From contig NZ_WEGI01000001.1 in NCBI RefSeq assembly GCF_009604425.1, forward strand, positions 682,001 to 746,000: DNA of 64,000 nucleotides, in the 5' to 3' direction. Positions within the stretch are counted from its first letter, which is position 1; every line of letters begins with the position of its first letter. The DNA is from Nocardia aurantia. Its GTDB lineage: Bacteria > Actinomycetota > Actinomycetes > Mycobacteriales > Mycobacteriaceae. The translations under genes were made by a program, and so were the position numbers. The notes below the pieces were generated by a model. The model was not told the DNA's origin and ran no database searches. It saw only the letters and a program-made list of their open reading frames with translations. Below, one piece after another: positions 1 through 7,705 of this stretch.

Positions 1-3000
1 ACTCATCGATCCGTCCACCAGATACGTCGGCGGATGGTCGGAAGTCAACGACAACTGCGGATCCCACCAGACCGGGCCTTCGGCTTCCAATGGAAACACG
101 ACGAGGCTGGCGTGGCTGTCCTCGGGCATCGGGGTTCCGTCGCTGTGATAGAGCGGAGCCCCGGTGTTCTCGTCCACCGCCTGCCACTCGTTCACCACCA
201 TCGCCGAGGTGCCCGGCCCGAGCTCGTGGACGAAATCGTGCAGCGCCTGGAACTGATCGGCGATCGCCATGTCCGGGGGGAATTCCTGCCAATTACCACC
301 GAGCCAGTTCCCGGCCCGATCCATGCCCCCTGCCTCGCCGGAGTCGTAATCAACAGTTCCGTCCGCGAATTCGTCCAGGTACCTGGGCAGCGCCACCTGT
401 GGATCGCCGTGGAATGTGGACAGCGCCGCCAGGCATGCCTCGACGCAGTCGTTGCCGCGGCCGGCGACCTCCGGTCCGCCGTCGTTGATTTCCTCCCCCA
501 TCGGATGCGTGCGAGGGTCGGCGCCGATGACGAAATGGTCGTCCTCGCGGCACGAGTCTCGCAGTTGTTCCTGGTAGGCGGGATGCTCGAGGTCACGTAG
601 TTTGCCGGGGCCGAATTCACGCGTCTCGGGCAGACCGTGCAGGGCGGGTGCGGTATTCGAGACACTGATCCGGTCGGTGATCGCCCGCAGATCGCCCGCA
701 CTCAGTTCGGCGACGCCGGAGTCCGGCAGACCGAGGTGGTCACGCAGCTGTCGTATCGCGGCATCGGGGGAAAGACCGGCGGCGCTGTCGGCTGGAAGGT
801 GCAGATCGGCGTGGGCCGGGTCCTCGACGAATCGAACGCCGAGTTCGAGCCGATCACCATGGAGCAGACGCGGATCCGAGCCGGTCATCGCCTCGGTCGC
901 CTGCCGGAACGCCGCATCGGCGTGATCGCGCTGCGCTTCGCCGAATCCTTCCGGAAAGTGCACTCGGACAGTCAATTTCGTGACGCGGTCGCCGTTCTCG
1001 TCGAATGTGCGATGTGTCTCGTAGGGCAGCTCCGTAGCCGCCGTGTCCGCGCTCTCCGGTGATGTGACACCGCCGCCGGTCGATTCGTGATGTCCGGGTG
1101 CGACCTCGTCGGGGAGTTCGGCCGGTCCGGCAGGCCGGCGTCGATCGGCCGCGTTCTCGGGACGCTCGCCCGGAACGGGCCGCGCGGGCGAGTAGGACGG
1201 ACTCTTCGCGCCGTCGGTCCGGCGTTCCGTCGCCCGGCGTGAATCCAGTCGGCTGTCCGCGGGCCGTGGTTCGACGTGCGGTGTCATCGGCAGGGCCGCG
1301 GCGACCGAAACCGGGGTGGAGCCGTCGCCCGTGGGCCGCGTGCTTCGGTTCTCGTTCGCGGCGACCGCTTCGCTGGTGCGCCCGGCCTGGACGCCGCTAC
1401 GAGGCTGCTCGGCGTAGGGCAGCTTCTCCGGACTCGCGCCGCCGCGTGACTCCGGCGCGGGCCCGGCGGCTGTCGGCTGCCGGACCTGTTCCTGCCCAAC
1501 CGGTTTCGCGGCACTTCCGTCGGTGACCGGAGTATCCGCCCGGGGAGATTCGAGGCCGACCGGGCCGCGGGACTCCATCGGTATCGCTGCGGCCGGATGG
1601 CTCGCGCCGGGTGCGGGCAGGTGGGCCGCGGCGTCGGTGGGCCGCCAGGGCGTGACCGCATCGATGCCGGTGAGGGTCGCGCTGATGCGTTCCAGGCGCG
1701 GCTGTTCCGCTCGCCCGGCACCGTTGCCGTGTTCTGCCGGGACGGTGTAGCTCCCGTCCGTGACGGGCCTGGCGGTGTGCCCGCCGTTCGAATCGGCCGG
1801 CCCGGCCCGGTTCGCCGTCTTCGAATCCCCGCCGCGCACAGCCGTCTCCGGACGGTTACCGCGACCGTCGGTGGTTCCGTCCGCCGGTTCGGCACGGTTG
1901 CCGCGAGGCGCGCCGGATTCATCCGTGGCGTTGCCGCTGTGTCGTGACTCCGGTTCCGGTGCGCCCGTTCGGCTTTCGTCGACAGCATGGGCGCGGTCGC
2001 TGCCCGACGCGGCGCTGTTCCCGGTAGCGCGGCCGGTATGGTCCGCCGACGTCCCGGACCCGTCGCCCCCCGGCGCCCCGCGCATCCCGTGGCGCAGACC
2101 GCCTACGCCACCCAGCGCCGCACCACCGACGAGCAACTGCGGGCTGAGCGACCAGTCGATCGACTTGCCGTTCTGGAAGTGGTCGTAGATCTGGTTGCCG
2201 AGCCCGCCCGCGTACATGCCGACACCACCGGCCATGCCCCCGAGTCCGCCGGAGAGCAACCCGCCCAGCCACTTCGGCGTCCCTCGGTTGTTCAGCAGAT
2301 CCGCGATCTTCAGGTGCGCCGGGCCGCCGACCAGTCCACCGGCACCCCATTCGACCGAGGTCTGGAACGTCTTCTTCAGGTCGAAACCGTCGTCGAGATG
2401 GTGTTCCCCGAGCTGGATGGCTTGGACGCCGGCATCCACGCCGGCTCCCATAACGCCCATGGCCGCCCCACCTCGCAAACCGGTGGCGAGCAGCCTCGGG
2501 GTCGATGCCGCAACCCGCTCGGCGAGTGGAATCACGACTTCCTTCGCGATCCCTTTCGCCAGGGTGCGGGACGCCGCACGGGCGGCGATCGCCGCGATCC
2601 GTTGCATCATGGTGCGGGCGAACACGGCCAGCGCCTCGCGTGAGATGGCGAGCACGGGCGGCACCGCGAGCGAACCGTAGAGCGTGGTCATCAGTTGCAG
2701 GACCGTGTACAACGTGAGCAGGGCGAACAGCTCGGCCTGGATCTTGGTGTACTCGATTTCCGCCGCTGTCGAGCGGGCGTCGTGCCCGAGCTGGTTCAGG
2801 CTGTCGACCAGCGCGGGCAGGGACGTGTCCGAACCGTCCAGCAGCGCGGCGAATTCGGCGAGGATCGCCTCGGCGCCGGCGCCGGTGTACGACTGCGACA
2901 ACCCACCGCTGACGTGCCGTAGCTCGGGCTCGAGCTGCTCGAGTTCGGCAGCCGCCTTCTTCCAGGCGTCGCCCAGGGCGAACAGCTCATCCTGATTACC

Positions 3001-3081
3001 CTTCGGATAGGCCGAACCGAAGTTGAGCCCAGCCATCAACCAGCCGGGGAGGGAATCCCCGATCCACGTCAACCATGGCAC
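1..3081 (-). CDS. Giant T7SS effector with Tox-PL (papain-fold deamidase-like) tip, partial
   Basis: The frame is open from a GTG at 3081 to the window edge (1027 codons), so the C-terminus lies outside. Residues about 1-110 form a helical WXG100-like module (ALGDAWKKAAAELEQL), typical of CpnT-like ESX effectors. Alanine/glycine-rich hydrophobic segments follow at about 120-320, then a long disordered Pro/Ser/Thr/Glu linker to about 690. The last 150 visible residues carry GRGNDCVEACLAAL, SHASLVV and WWDPQ. These place Cys879, His990 and Asp1007 in the order expected for the papain-like Tox-PL family (glutamine deamidase toxins). The GTG start keeps the PWLTWIGDSLPGW segment; an ATG at 3036 is an alternative. 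It lies 18 bases after a YbaB-like gene. The enzymatic call rests on motifs only, and the true target is unknown. Confidence 0.8.
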   Translation of the reverse strand, partial: MPWLTWIGDSLPGWLMAGLNFGSAYPKGNQDELFALGDAWKKAAAELEQLEPELRHVSGGLSQSYTGAGAEAILAEFAALLDGSDTSLPALVDSLNQLGHDARSTAAEIEYTKIQAELFALLTLYTVLQLMTTLYGSLAVPPVLAISREALAVFARTMMQRIAAIAARAASRTLAKGIAKEVVIPLAERVAASTPRLLATGLRGGAAMGVMGAGVDAGVQAIQLGEHHLDDGFDLKKTFQTSVEWGAGGLVGGPAHLKIADLLNNRGTPKWLGGLLSGGLGGMAGGVGMYAGGLGNQIYDHFQNGKSIDWSLSPQLLVGGAALGGVGGLRHGMRGAPGGDGSGTSADHTGRATGNSAASGSDRAHAVDESRTGAPEPESRHSGNATDESGAPRGNRAEPADGTTDGRGNRPETAVRGGDSKTANRAGPADSNGGHTARPVTDGSYTVPAEHGNGAGRAEQPRLERISATLTGIDAVTPWRPTDAAAHLPAPGASHPAAAIPMESRGPVGLESPRADTPVTDGSAAKPVGQEQVRQPTAAGPAPESRGGASPEKLPYAEQPRSGVQAGRTSEAVAANENRSTRPTGDGSTPVSVAAALPMTPHVEPRPADSRLDSRRATERRTDGAKSPSYSPARPVPGERPENAADRRRPAGPAELPDEVAPGHHESTGGGVTSPESADTAATELPYETHRTFDENGDRVTKLTVRVHFPEGFGEAQRDHADAAFRQATEAMTGSDPRLLHGDRLELGVRFVEDPAHADLHLPADSAAGLSPDAAIRQLRDHLGLPDSGVAELSAGDLRAITDRISVSNTAPALHGLPETREFGPGKLRDLEHPAYQEQLRDSCREDDHFVIGADPRTHPMGEEINDGGPEVAGRGNDCVEACLAALSTFHGDPQVALPRYLDEFADGTVDYDSGEAGGMDRAGNWLGGNWQEFPPDMAIADQFQALHDFVHELGPGTSAMVVNEWQAVDENTGAPLYHSDGTPMPEDSHASLVVFPLEAEGPVWWDPQLSLTSDHPPTYLVDGSMS

Positions 3082-3099
3082 CGGATGCCCCGAACCGTT

Positions 3100-3621
3100 T
3101 CATTCCCACACTGGAGCAGCGATACCCGACTGCTCGCGTTTCGCCGGATCATGCTCGTACTCTTCGACTTCCGTGAATCGGACAGCATTGCCGGACGCGT
3201 CGGCGACGCGATCCGGCGACCCCGGCGGGGATGTGGGCACCTCGGGAGGTGTGGGGATCATGGACCGAATGTCCGGCATCATCGGGAAGAATTCGGACAT
3301 CGACGGCATCCGGGCCTGTTCCCGCTGCAGGTCGGCCATGAGCCGCTGAGCCTGCTGCCGGACCTGGGCCGCCGCGTCCTGGGTCGCGGCGGTGACCGCG
3401 GCGGCGATCTCGGAATACGTGAGATCGTCGATGCTGTCGGAGAATTCGGTTTTGATCACCACACCGTCGGCATTGACGGTGATCGTCACCCGCCGACCGG
3501 CGGCATGTGCTGCCGCGGTGAGTTGTGCCCGCTGTTCCTGGGCATGCGTGATCGAGACGAAAGCGCCCTGTACCAGATCTTTCAGCCCGGCCAGCTGTGC
3601 CTTCTCGGCTTCGTTCGCCAT
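3100..3621 (-). CDS. YbaB/EbfC-family protein with acidic C-terminal extension
   Basis: A 173-aa protein starting at ATG 3621 (MANEAEKAQLAGLKDLV). Residues about 1-100 match the small YbaB/EbfC fold: a first helix, then a beta segment GRRVTITVNADGVVIKTEFSD, then helix QDAAAQVRQQAQRLMADL. In the family this fold forms nucleoid-associated dimers. In actinobacteria such proteins often accompany T7SS effector genes, where their role is unknown. The extension from about 110 is Met/Pro/Glu-rich and unlike classical YbaB. It sits between the WXG100-like gene and the giant effector, all on the minus strand, so co-expression with the effector is likely. A second YbaB-like gene lies at 14576. Confidence 0.7.
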   Translation of the reverse strand: MANEAEKAQLAGLKDLVQGAFVSITHAQEQRAQLTAAAHAAGRRVTITVNADGVVIKTEFSDSIDDLTYSEIAAAVTAATQDAAAQVRQQAQRLMADLQREQARMPSMSEFFPMMPDIRSMIPTPPEVPTSPPGSPDRVADASGNAVRFTEVEEYEHDPAKREQSGIAAPVWE

Positions 3622-3691
3622 CCTGTACTGCCTGTCCCCGCCCTCTGAGCAATCCTTATTCGTTGCGCCGCATGGATAGTCGCGTCGAACG

Positions 3692-4009
3692 TCAGGACCG
3701 GAAACCGTCGGTGTTGTCGGTTTCCGTGGTTTCCAGGGCTGTCGCACCGTCCTTCAGGCCCTGGGCGTCGGCCACCAGCCGTTGCGCCTGCTGTCCGAGA
3801 ACGCCTTGCAGGGACACATTTCTGGCGTTGTAGCCGTGGTCGCCCTCGGCGAAGGGGCGGCCGAACTCGTCGTCGCCCCAGCACCCGTCGTACGAGGCTG
3901 CCGTCGAGGCGATCTCGGAGTGAATCGCTCGAATCCGACTCGCTACGTCGTCGAGTCCGCCTGCGGTAGAACGCAATCCGGCTATCTCGACCTGCACCTT
4001 GCCTGTCAT
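3692..4009 (-). CDS. WXG100-like ESX protein
   Basis: A 105-aa all-helical protein starting at ATG 4009 (MTGKVQVEIAGLRSTAGGLDDVASRIRAIHSEI). The Cys-Trp-Gly turn near residue 44 (YDGCWGDDEFGRPFAEGDHGY) corresponds to the WXG turn between the two helices of WXG100 proteins, followed by a second helix to the C-terminus. Such proteins are secreted by T7SS or act as partners of larger LXG/WXG effectors. The upstream in-frame ATG (4045) would add an unlikely hydrophobic stretch. Its place between the SseB-like gene and the effector suggests a dedicated partner. Confidence 0.72.
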   Translation of the reverse strand: MTGKVQVEIAGLRSTAGGLDDVASRIRAIHSEIASTAASYDGCWGDDEFGRPFAEGDHGYNARNVSLQGVLGQQAQRLVADAQGLKDGATALETTETDNTDGFRS

Positions 4010-4072
4010 GGCACCCCCGCCATCGGTGATCAGAAAAACTTTCACTCATCATACATACGGCGGCGAGGTGAT

Positions 4073-4867
4073 TCACTTTGTCTCCCTTCGCCGCTCCGCC
4101 TCGGCCAGATCCCACCACTCCGCCAGTTCCCAGCCCCGCATGATGATCATGTCCCGGCCGTTCCCGAACTCGAAAAGCACGTCGACCCCGGGGAGTGTGC
4201 ATATCTGCTCCTGCACTTCCCGGCCCGAAATGCTGCGCCGTAGCCATGGATTAATGTCGGCCGGTAGTCGCTTGGATGCGGTGAAGACGCGCAGCACCCT
4301 CGATCCGTCGGAGAATCTCCGCAACGGCCACTCCCGGCCCAGTGGATCATCCTCGCGGAGGACCATGATCACCTCACCGTTCCCGAACGCGGTGATGAAG
4401 CTGCGCACAGTGCCGAAGCCCGAGACGAAGCGCCACAGTACGAGTTCGAGGGGTGTCTCGAAGTAGTCTCGGCGCAACGACTTCGGCAGCGGTGTGAATG
4501 CGGGATTCAGCCACACCTCGCTGAACCCACCCTCGTCGTCGGCCAGGCGCCCACCGAGAATGTTGGAATTCTGCACGGCGGAGTCGTCGGCTCCGGGGTC
4601 CACGTAGTATCGCCATTCGCCGGGATGCGCTCGCGCCCAGACCGAATCGGCGTCCGTCGGTGCGGGCAACGGTGACCTGTCGTCAGCGAACGGTGTCCCG
4701 TCGAGGCCGTGTCTACTTCGCAGCGCCGGATACCTCGGTTGCGCACCCGCAGTGCGGGTACCGGAATTCCCTTCCGGCTCGACGGTCCGGGCCTCTTCCT
4801 GCTCGAGCCGGCGCATGACCGACTCGTCCCAAGCCTGCCAGGCATCTGCTCGATCGTCGGTAGGCAT
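4073..4867 (-). CDS. SseB-like T7SS-associated protein
   Basis: A 264-aa protein whose second ATG (4867) lies 7 bases after a perfect AGGAGG; the adjacent ATG (4870) is only 4 bases away. The N-terminal 80 residues are charged and disordered. The C-terminal half, about 120-255, has the SseB N-terminal-domain pattern: a FITAFGNGEVIMVL strand, GSRVLRVFTASKRLP, then GVDVLFEFGNGRDMII. SseB-like proteins recur beside T7SS toxin genes in actinobacteria and may act as chaperones or adaptors, a role not established. It heads the minus-strand unit with the WXG100-like, YbaB-like and effector genes. The same pairing is seen at 57076-57468 in the RHS locus. Confidence 0.55.
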   Translation of the reverse strand: MPTDDRADAWQAWDESVMRRLEQEEARTVEPEGNSGTRTAGAQPRYPALRSRHGLDGTPFADDRSPLPAPTDADSVWARAHPGEWRYYVDPGADDSAVQNSNILGGRLADDEGGFSEVWLNPAFTPLPKSLRRDYFETPLELVLWRFVSGFGTVRSFITAFGNGEVIMVLREDDPLGREWPLRRFSDGSRVLRVFTASKRLPADINPWLRRSISGREVQEQICTLPGVDVLFEFGNGRDMIIMRGWELAEWWDLAEAERRRETK

Positions 4868-4990
4868 CATCGAACCTCCTGCTCGGGGATTTCGGTGCCG
4901 CTCCACGGATCCCGGGCCCCCGCCGTCGTCTATCGTGTGATCGACCGCTGCCACGATAACGCGGTCGACGACGGGGGAGGGAAGAGAGTC

Positions 4991-5545
4991 GTGCCCGAGG
5001 CGCTGCCACTGGCCCGGACCAACGCCGAGGCCCGGCTGTTTCTGCAATTGCAGCCGTGTCCGCGCTGTGGATCCGCCGACTGCGTGTTCCGCAGCACCGT
5101 GGTGACGGTCGACGGCGTGCTGGCCGGCCGCTATCGCGGCGACTGCCCGGGCTGCGGGACCGTCCGGACCTACGAATTCCGGGTCCCTGACGAGGTTCTG
5201 CCACCGCCGGCGGGCACGGTCCGGTTCGGCGCCGACATTCCTTCCGAGCTGATGGATCCCGGTGTGTGGCTGTGGTATTCGGACATCTGTGGCAGCCGCG
5301 TGCCGGCCGACGCCGATACTCTCGACGAGCAGGGCCGGCGCGCCGCCCGGCATGCTCTCGCGACCGCCCTCGCCGCGGTCGAGGAAGTCCTGAAATTCCT
5401 GCCCTCAGGAGTCGAGCGCCTCACCCGATCGGCCTGCACCACCGAGCGCGGCCGGGCAATCTACGATCGGGAGCCGGCTCGCCTCACCAGGACTCGCTTG
5501 GAGGCGGTCCGGGATGCCTACGCGCAGCGGCTGGAGGCATGGTGA
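4991..5545 (+). CDS. Zinc-ribbon protein, candidate immunity or accessory protein
   Basis: A 184-aa protein from GTG 4991, preceded by GGGGGAGGG. Residues about 17-55 hold two CxxC knuckles (CPRCGSADC and CPGCG), enough for one zinc ribbon. The rest is alpha-helical (LATALAAVEEVLKFLP), with no membrane segment. I do not recognise a named family with certainty. It stands only 22 bases upstream of the YezG-like gene, divergent from the effector operon. Paired small cytosolic genes of this kind next to polymorphic toxins are often immunity proteins. That role is inference from position. Confidence 0.6.
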   Translation: MPEALPLARTNAEARLFLQLQPCPRCGSADCVFRSTVVTVDGVLAGRYRGDCPGCGTVRTYEFRVPDEVLPPPAGTVRFGADIPSELMDPGVWLWYSDICGSRVPADADTLDEQGRRAARHALATALAAVEEVLKFLPSGVERLTRSACTTERGRAIYDREPARLTRTRLEAVRDAYAQRLEAW

Positions 5546-5567
5546 TCGATGAGGAGCACGCGAATAC

Positions 5568-6800
5568 ATGAATGATCCTGCGGGGGCGGGCCTTACCGGC
5601 GCGGATCAGCGAAGTGTATTGCCGGACGTCGGTTTCACACTGGGCACCAGCGCGCCTTCACCTCGAGCGGAACCGCCCGCCCCGCCATCGATCGGTGACG
5701 AACAACAGGCCGGCGACCTGGCCCGCACGATCGCCCGCGGATTGGCGGCCGCCGGTCCGCCGGGCTGGCAGCGGCTGGAGGCCGTGTTCGCGCTCACCGT
5801 CGCCGCAGGAGTCTCGTTCGTGCACTACGTCGATGGCTCCGATCGCGTGGCGCGGTCGGAGCCGGCACCCGAGACGCTCGCCGCCGCCCGAGCCCATCGA
5901 CAGATCTCCGCCGGCCTGGGCGCCGGGCCGTGGTGGCGAATGCTGTTGCAGCTGAACCGATCCGGGCAACTCGAGGTCGATTTCGACTACGGCGACGAGC
6001 CGTTCCCCGAAGGCCAGTTGCTGCCGCCGGAGGCATACATCCAGGACCTGGAAGCGCACCCGCGCCCGCGACTGCCGACCTGGCTGGCCGCGTACATCGG
6101 TCACGCCGACCGCCAGCGGCGAACCGCGCGCACCGCCGCGGCCGCGGCCGAGGCCGACCGCGCGGCCGGGACGATGCCCCGGCCGGTCACCGACCTCCCG
6201 CCGCTCCCCGCGATGTGGGCCCGCTGGGCCGTGATCGCCGCGACCTTCAAGGCTGTCGGGTCGCCGATAGGTCCACGAATGCTGCCGTCTCTCGGCTACT
6301 TCGAGGGGGCACACCGCAGCGGTTCGACGCTGTACCTCCTGCCGGGCGGCCGCGCCGTCCTCTCCGGTGGAGTCTGGAACGACCCTGCGCTCGAGGCCGC
6401 ATACAACGACGCCGCCCCGATGCCGAATTACTATGCGGGAGCCCCGGAGTGGGTGGCGAACCCGGTCCTGGATCCACGGGCGGGCGGTGGACTGCTGTCC
6501 TTCTGCCACTGGTGGGACCGCGACGGCTGGTACTGCGGGCAATCGCCTGCGACAACGCAATTGGGTGAGGCACTGCCCGGCATCTGGACCGTGGCGACCA
6601 CGGTCGACATCATCTGCGGTCAGCTCGACGGGCGGCAGAACGTCGAACGGCGAGATGCGGCAGAAACATTGGTGGCGGCAGCCGAAGCCGGCAGCGCCAC
6701 CCGCCATCACCTGGCGGACCTGTTCGGACCGGACGCCGATCTGGCCAGCGCGTTCTACCAACTGACCCTCGCGGGATCGACGCTCGAATCCCGGGCCTAG
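5568..6800 (+). CDS. YezG-like (DUF600-type) domain protein, candidate immunity
   Basis: A 410-aa soluble protein. Residues about 60-185 resemble YezG-family immunity proteins: a hydrophobic strand VSFVHYVDGSD, the central WWRMLLQLNRSGQLEVDFDYGDEPF, then YIQDLEAHPRPRLPTWL. The second half (about 215-400) is a separate Trp/Tyr-rich domain that I do not recognise. YezG neutralises a nuclease toxin in Bacillus, and related domains are common downstream of polymorphic toxins. Here it follows the zinc-ribbon gene in one transcription unit and converges on the EspG gene. It could protect against the Tox-PL effector or against a toxin no longer present. Confidence 0.6.
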   Translation: MNDPAGAGLTGADQRSVLPDVGFTLGTSAPSPRAEPPAPPSIGDEQQAGDLARTIARGLAAAGPPGWQRLEAVFALTVAAGVSFVHYVDGSDRVARSEPAPETLAAARAHRQISAGLGAGPWWRMLLQLNRSGQLEVDFDYGDEPFPEGQLLPPEAYIQDLEAHPRPRLPTWLAAYIGHADRQRRTARTAAAAAEADRAAGTMPRPVTDLPPLPAMWARWAVIAATFKAVGSPIGPRMLPSLGYFEGAHRSGSTLYLLPGGRAVLSGGVWNDPALEAAYNDAAPMPNYYAGAPEWVANPVLDPRAGGGLLSFCHWWDRDGWYCGQSPATTQLGEALPGIWTVATTVDIICGQLDGRQNVERRDAAETLVAAAEAGSATRHHLADLFGPDADLASAFYQLTLAGSTLESRA

Positions 6801-6922
6801 AAGAGGCGCAGTGAGATGCGCGGCGACCAAGTGGTCCGGCGCGGGAGCCGCCGCCGCGTCCGAGGACACGGTCGATCCGATAGCCCGCGAAGATCTGGCC
6901 GATCGACAAGTGGGCCGTCATG

Positions 6923-7705
6923 CTAACCGCGTTCCTCGCGGATCGCCTTGACTATCGCGGCGATCCGCGAATTGATCAGGCCCTTCGTTCGGTCGGCATC
7001 CGCGGTCACGGCCACGGTCGGATTCTCGTCGGCGACCACATAGCGGCCGTCGTCGTCCAGATCGCGCCATCGCAGCAGGTATTGCATCGTGCCGCGCGGT
7101 CCGAATGCCGAACGCCCCTGGACGATGTAGATCTCTCCGACACTGCCGGCGGCGGTGGACCCGAAGTTTAGGGATGGACGGCCCATCGAATCGGGGGAGT
7201 CGTCCAGAACGGCCGACCGGCCGAACTCGTAGTCGAACTCCTCGTCGCCCTTGGTTTTCAACACGATCTGCTCGCGTCTACCACCCTCGGCGAAAGGGAT
7301 GGCTGCCACAGCCTGGTCCGCGAGGGTCAGCGGATCACATTCCGCGATTACGTAACCTCCACTGTACCAATAAGAGTGGCCCGGCAGCTGCGTGACCACG
7401 TATCCCTTCGCCCCGCGCCTGGTCGCCAGCACTCTGAGCTTGGTCTCCGACGCGAGCGGCTCCCGGGCGTTCCATCCGTAGATCAGCAGATACAGATCGG
7501 GATTGTGGACCGCTTCGAGAACGTTCCGTATCTCCCGGTCCCCGTTCGAATTCAAACGCGACCTCGTCGCGTGCAGTTCCGCGTCGAACTCGTCGGCCGA
7601 GCCGCTTTCCGAAGTGAACAGGAAAGGCTCCGGCAGGGCGTCTTTCGCGAAGTCCTGCCACAGCACGTAGAACTCCATCGGCGAGAACCGCCACCGATTC
7701 GTCAC
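6923..7705 (-). CDS. espG: EspG-family ESX secretion chaperone
   Basis: A 260-aa cytosolic protein with the EspG opening (WRFSPMEFYVLWQDF followed by LPEPFLF) and the alternating beta-strands of that family (LYLLIYGWNA, KGYVVTQLPGHSYWYSGGYVIAECDP). EspG proteins bind PE-PPE or related substrates and keep them soluble until export. The ATG overlaps the stop of the 634-aa gene by four bases (ATGA), so the two are translationally coupled. That makes the 634-aa protein its likely cargo. A second EspG gene is at 18108. Confidence 0.82.
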   Translation of the reverse strand: MTNRWRFSPMEFYVLWQDFAKDALPEPFLFTSESGSADEFDAELHATRSRLNSNGDREIRNVLEAVHNPDLYLLIYGWNAREPLASETKLRVLATRRGAKGYVVTQLPGHSYWYSGGYVIAECDPLTLADQAVAAIPFAEGGRREQIVLKTKGDEEFDYEFGRSAVLDDSPDSMGRPSLNFGSTAAGSVGEIYIVQGRSAFGPRGTMQYLLRWRDLDDDGRYVVADENPTVAVTADADRTKGLINSRIAAIVKAIREERG

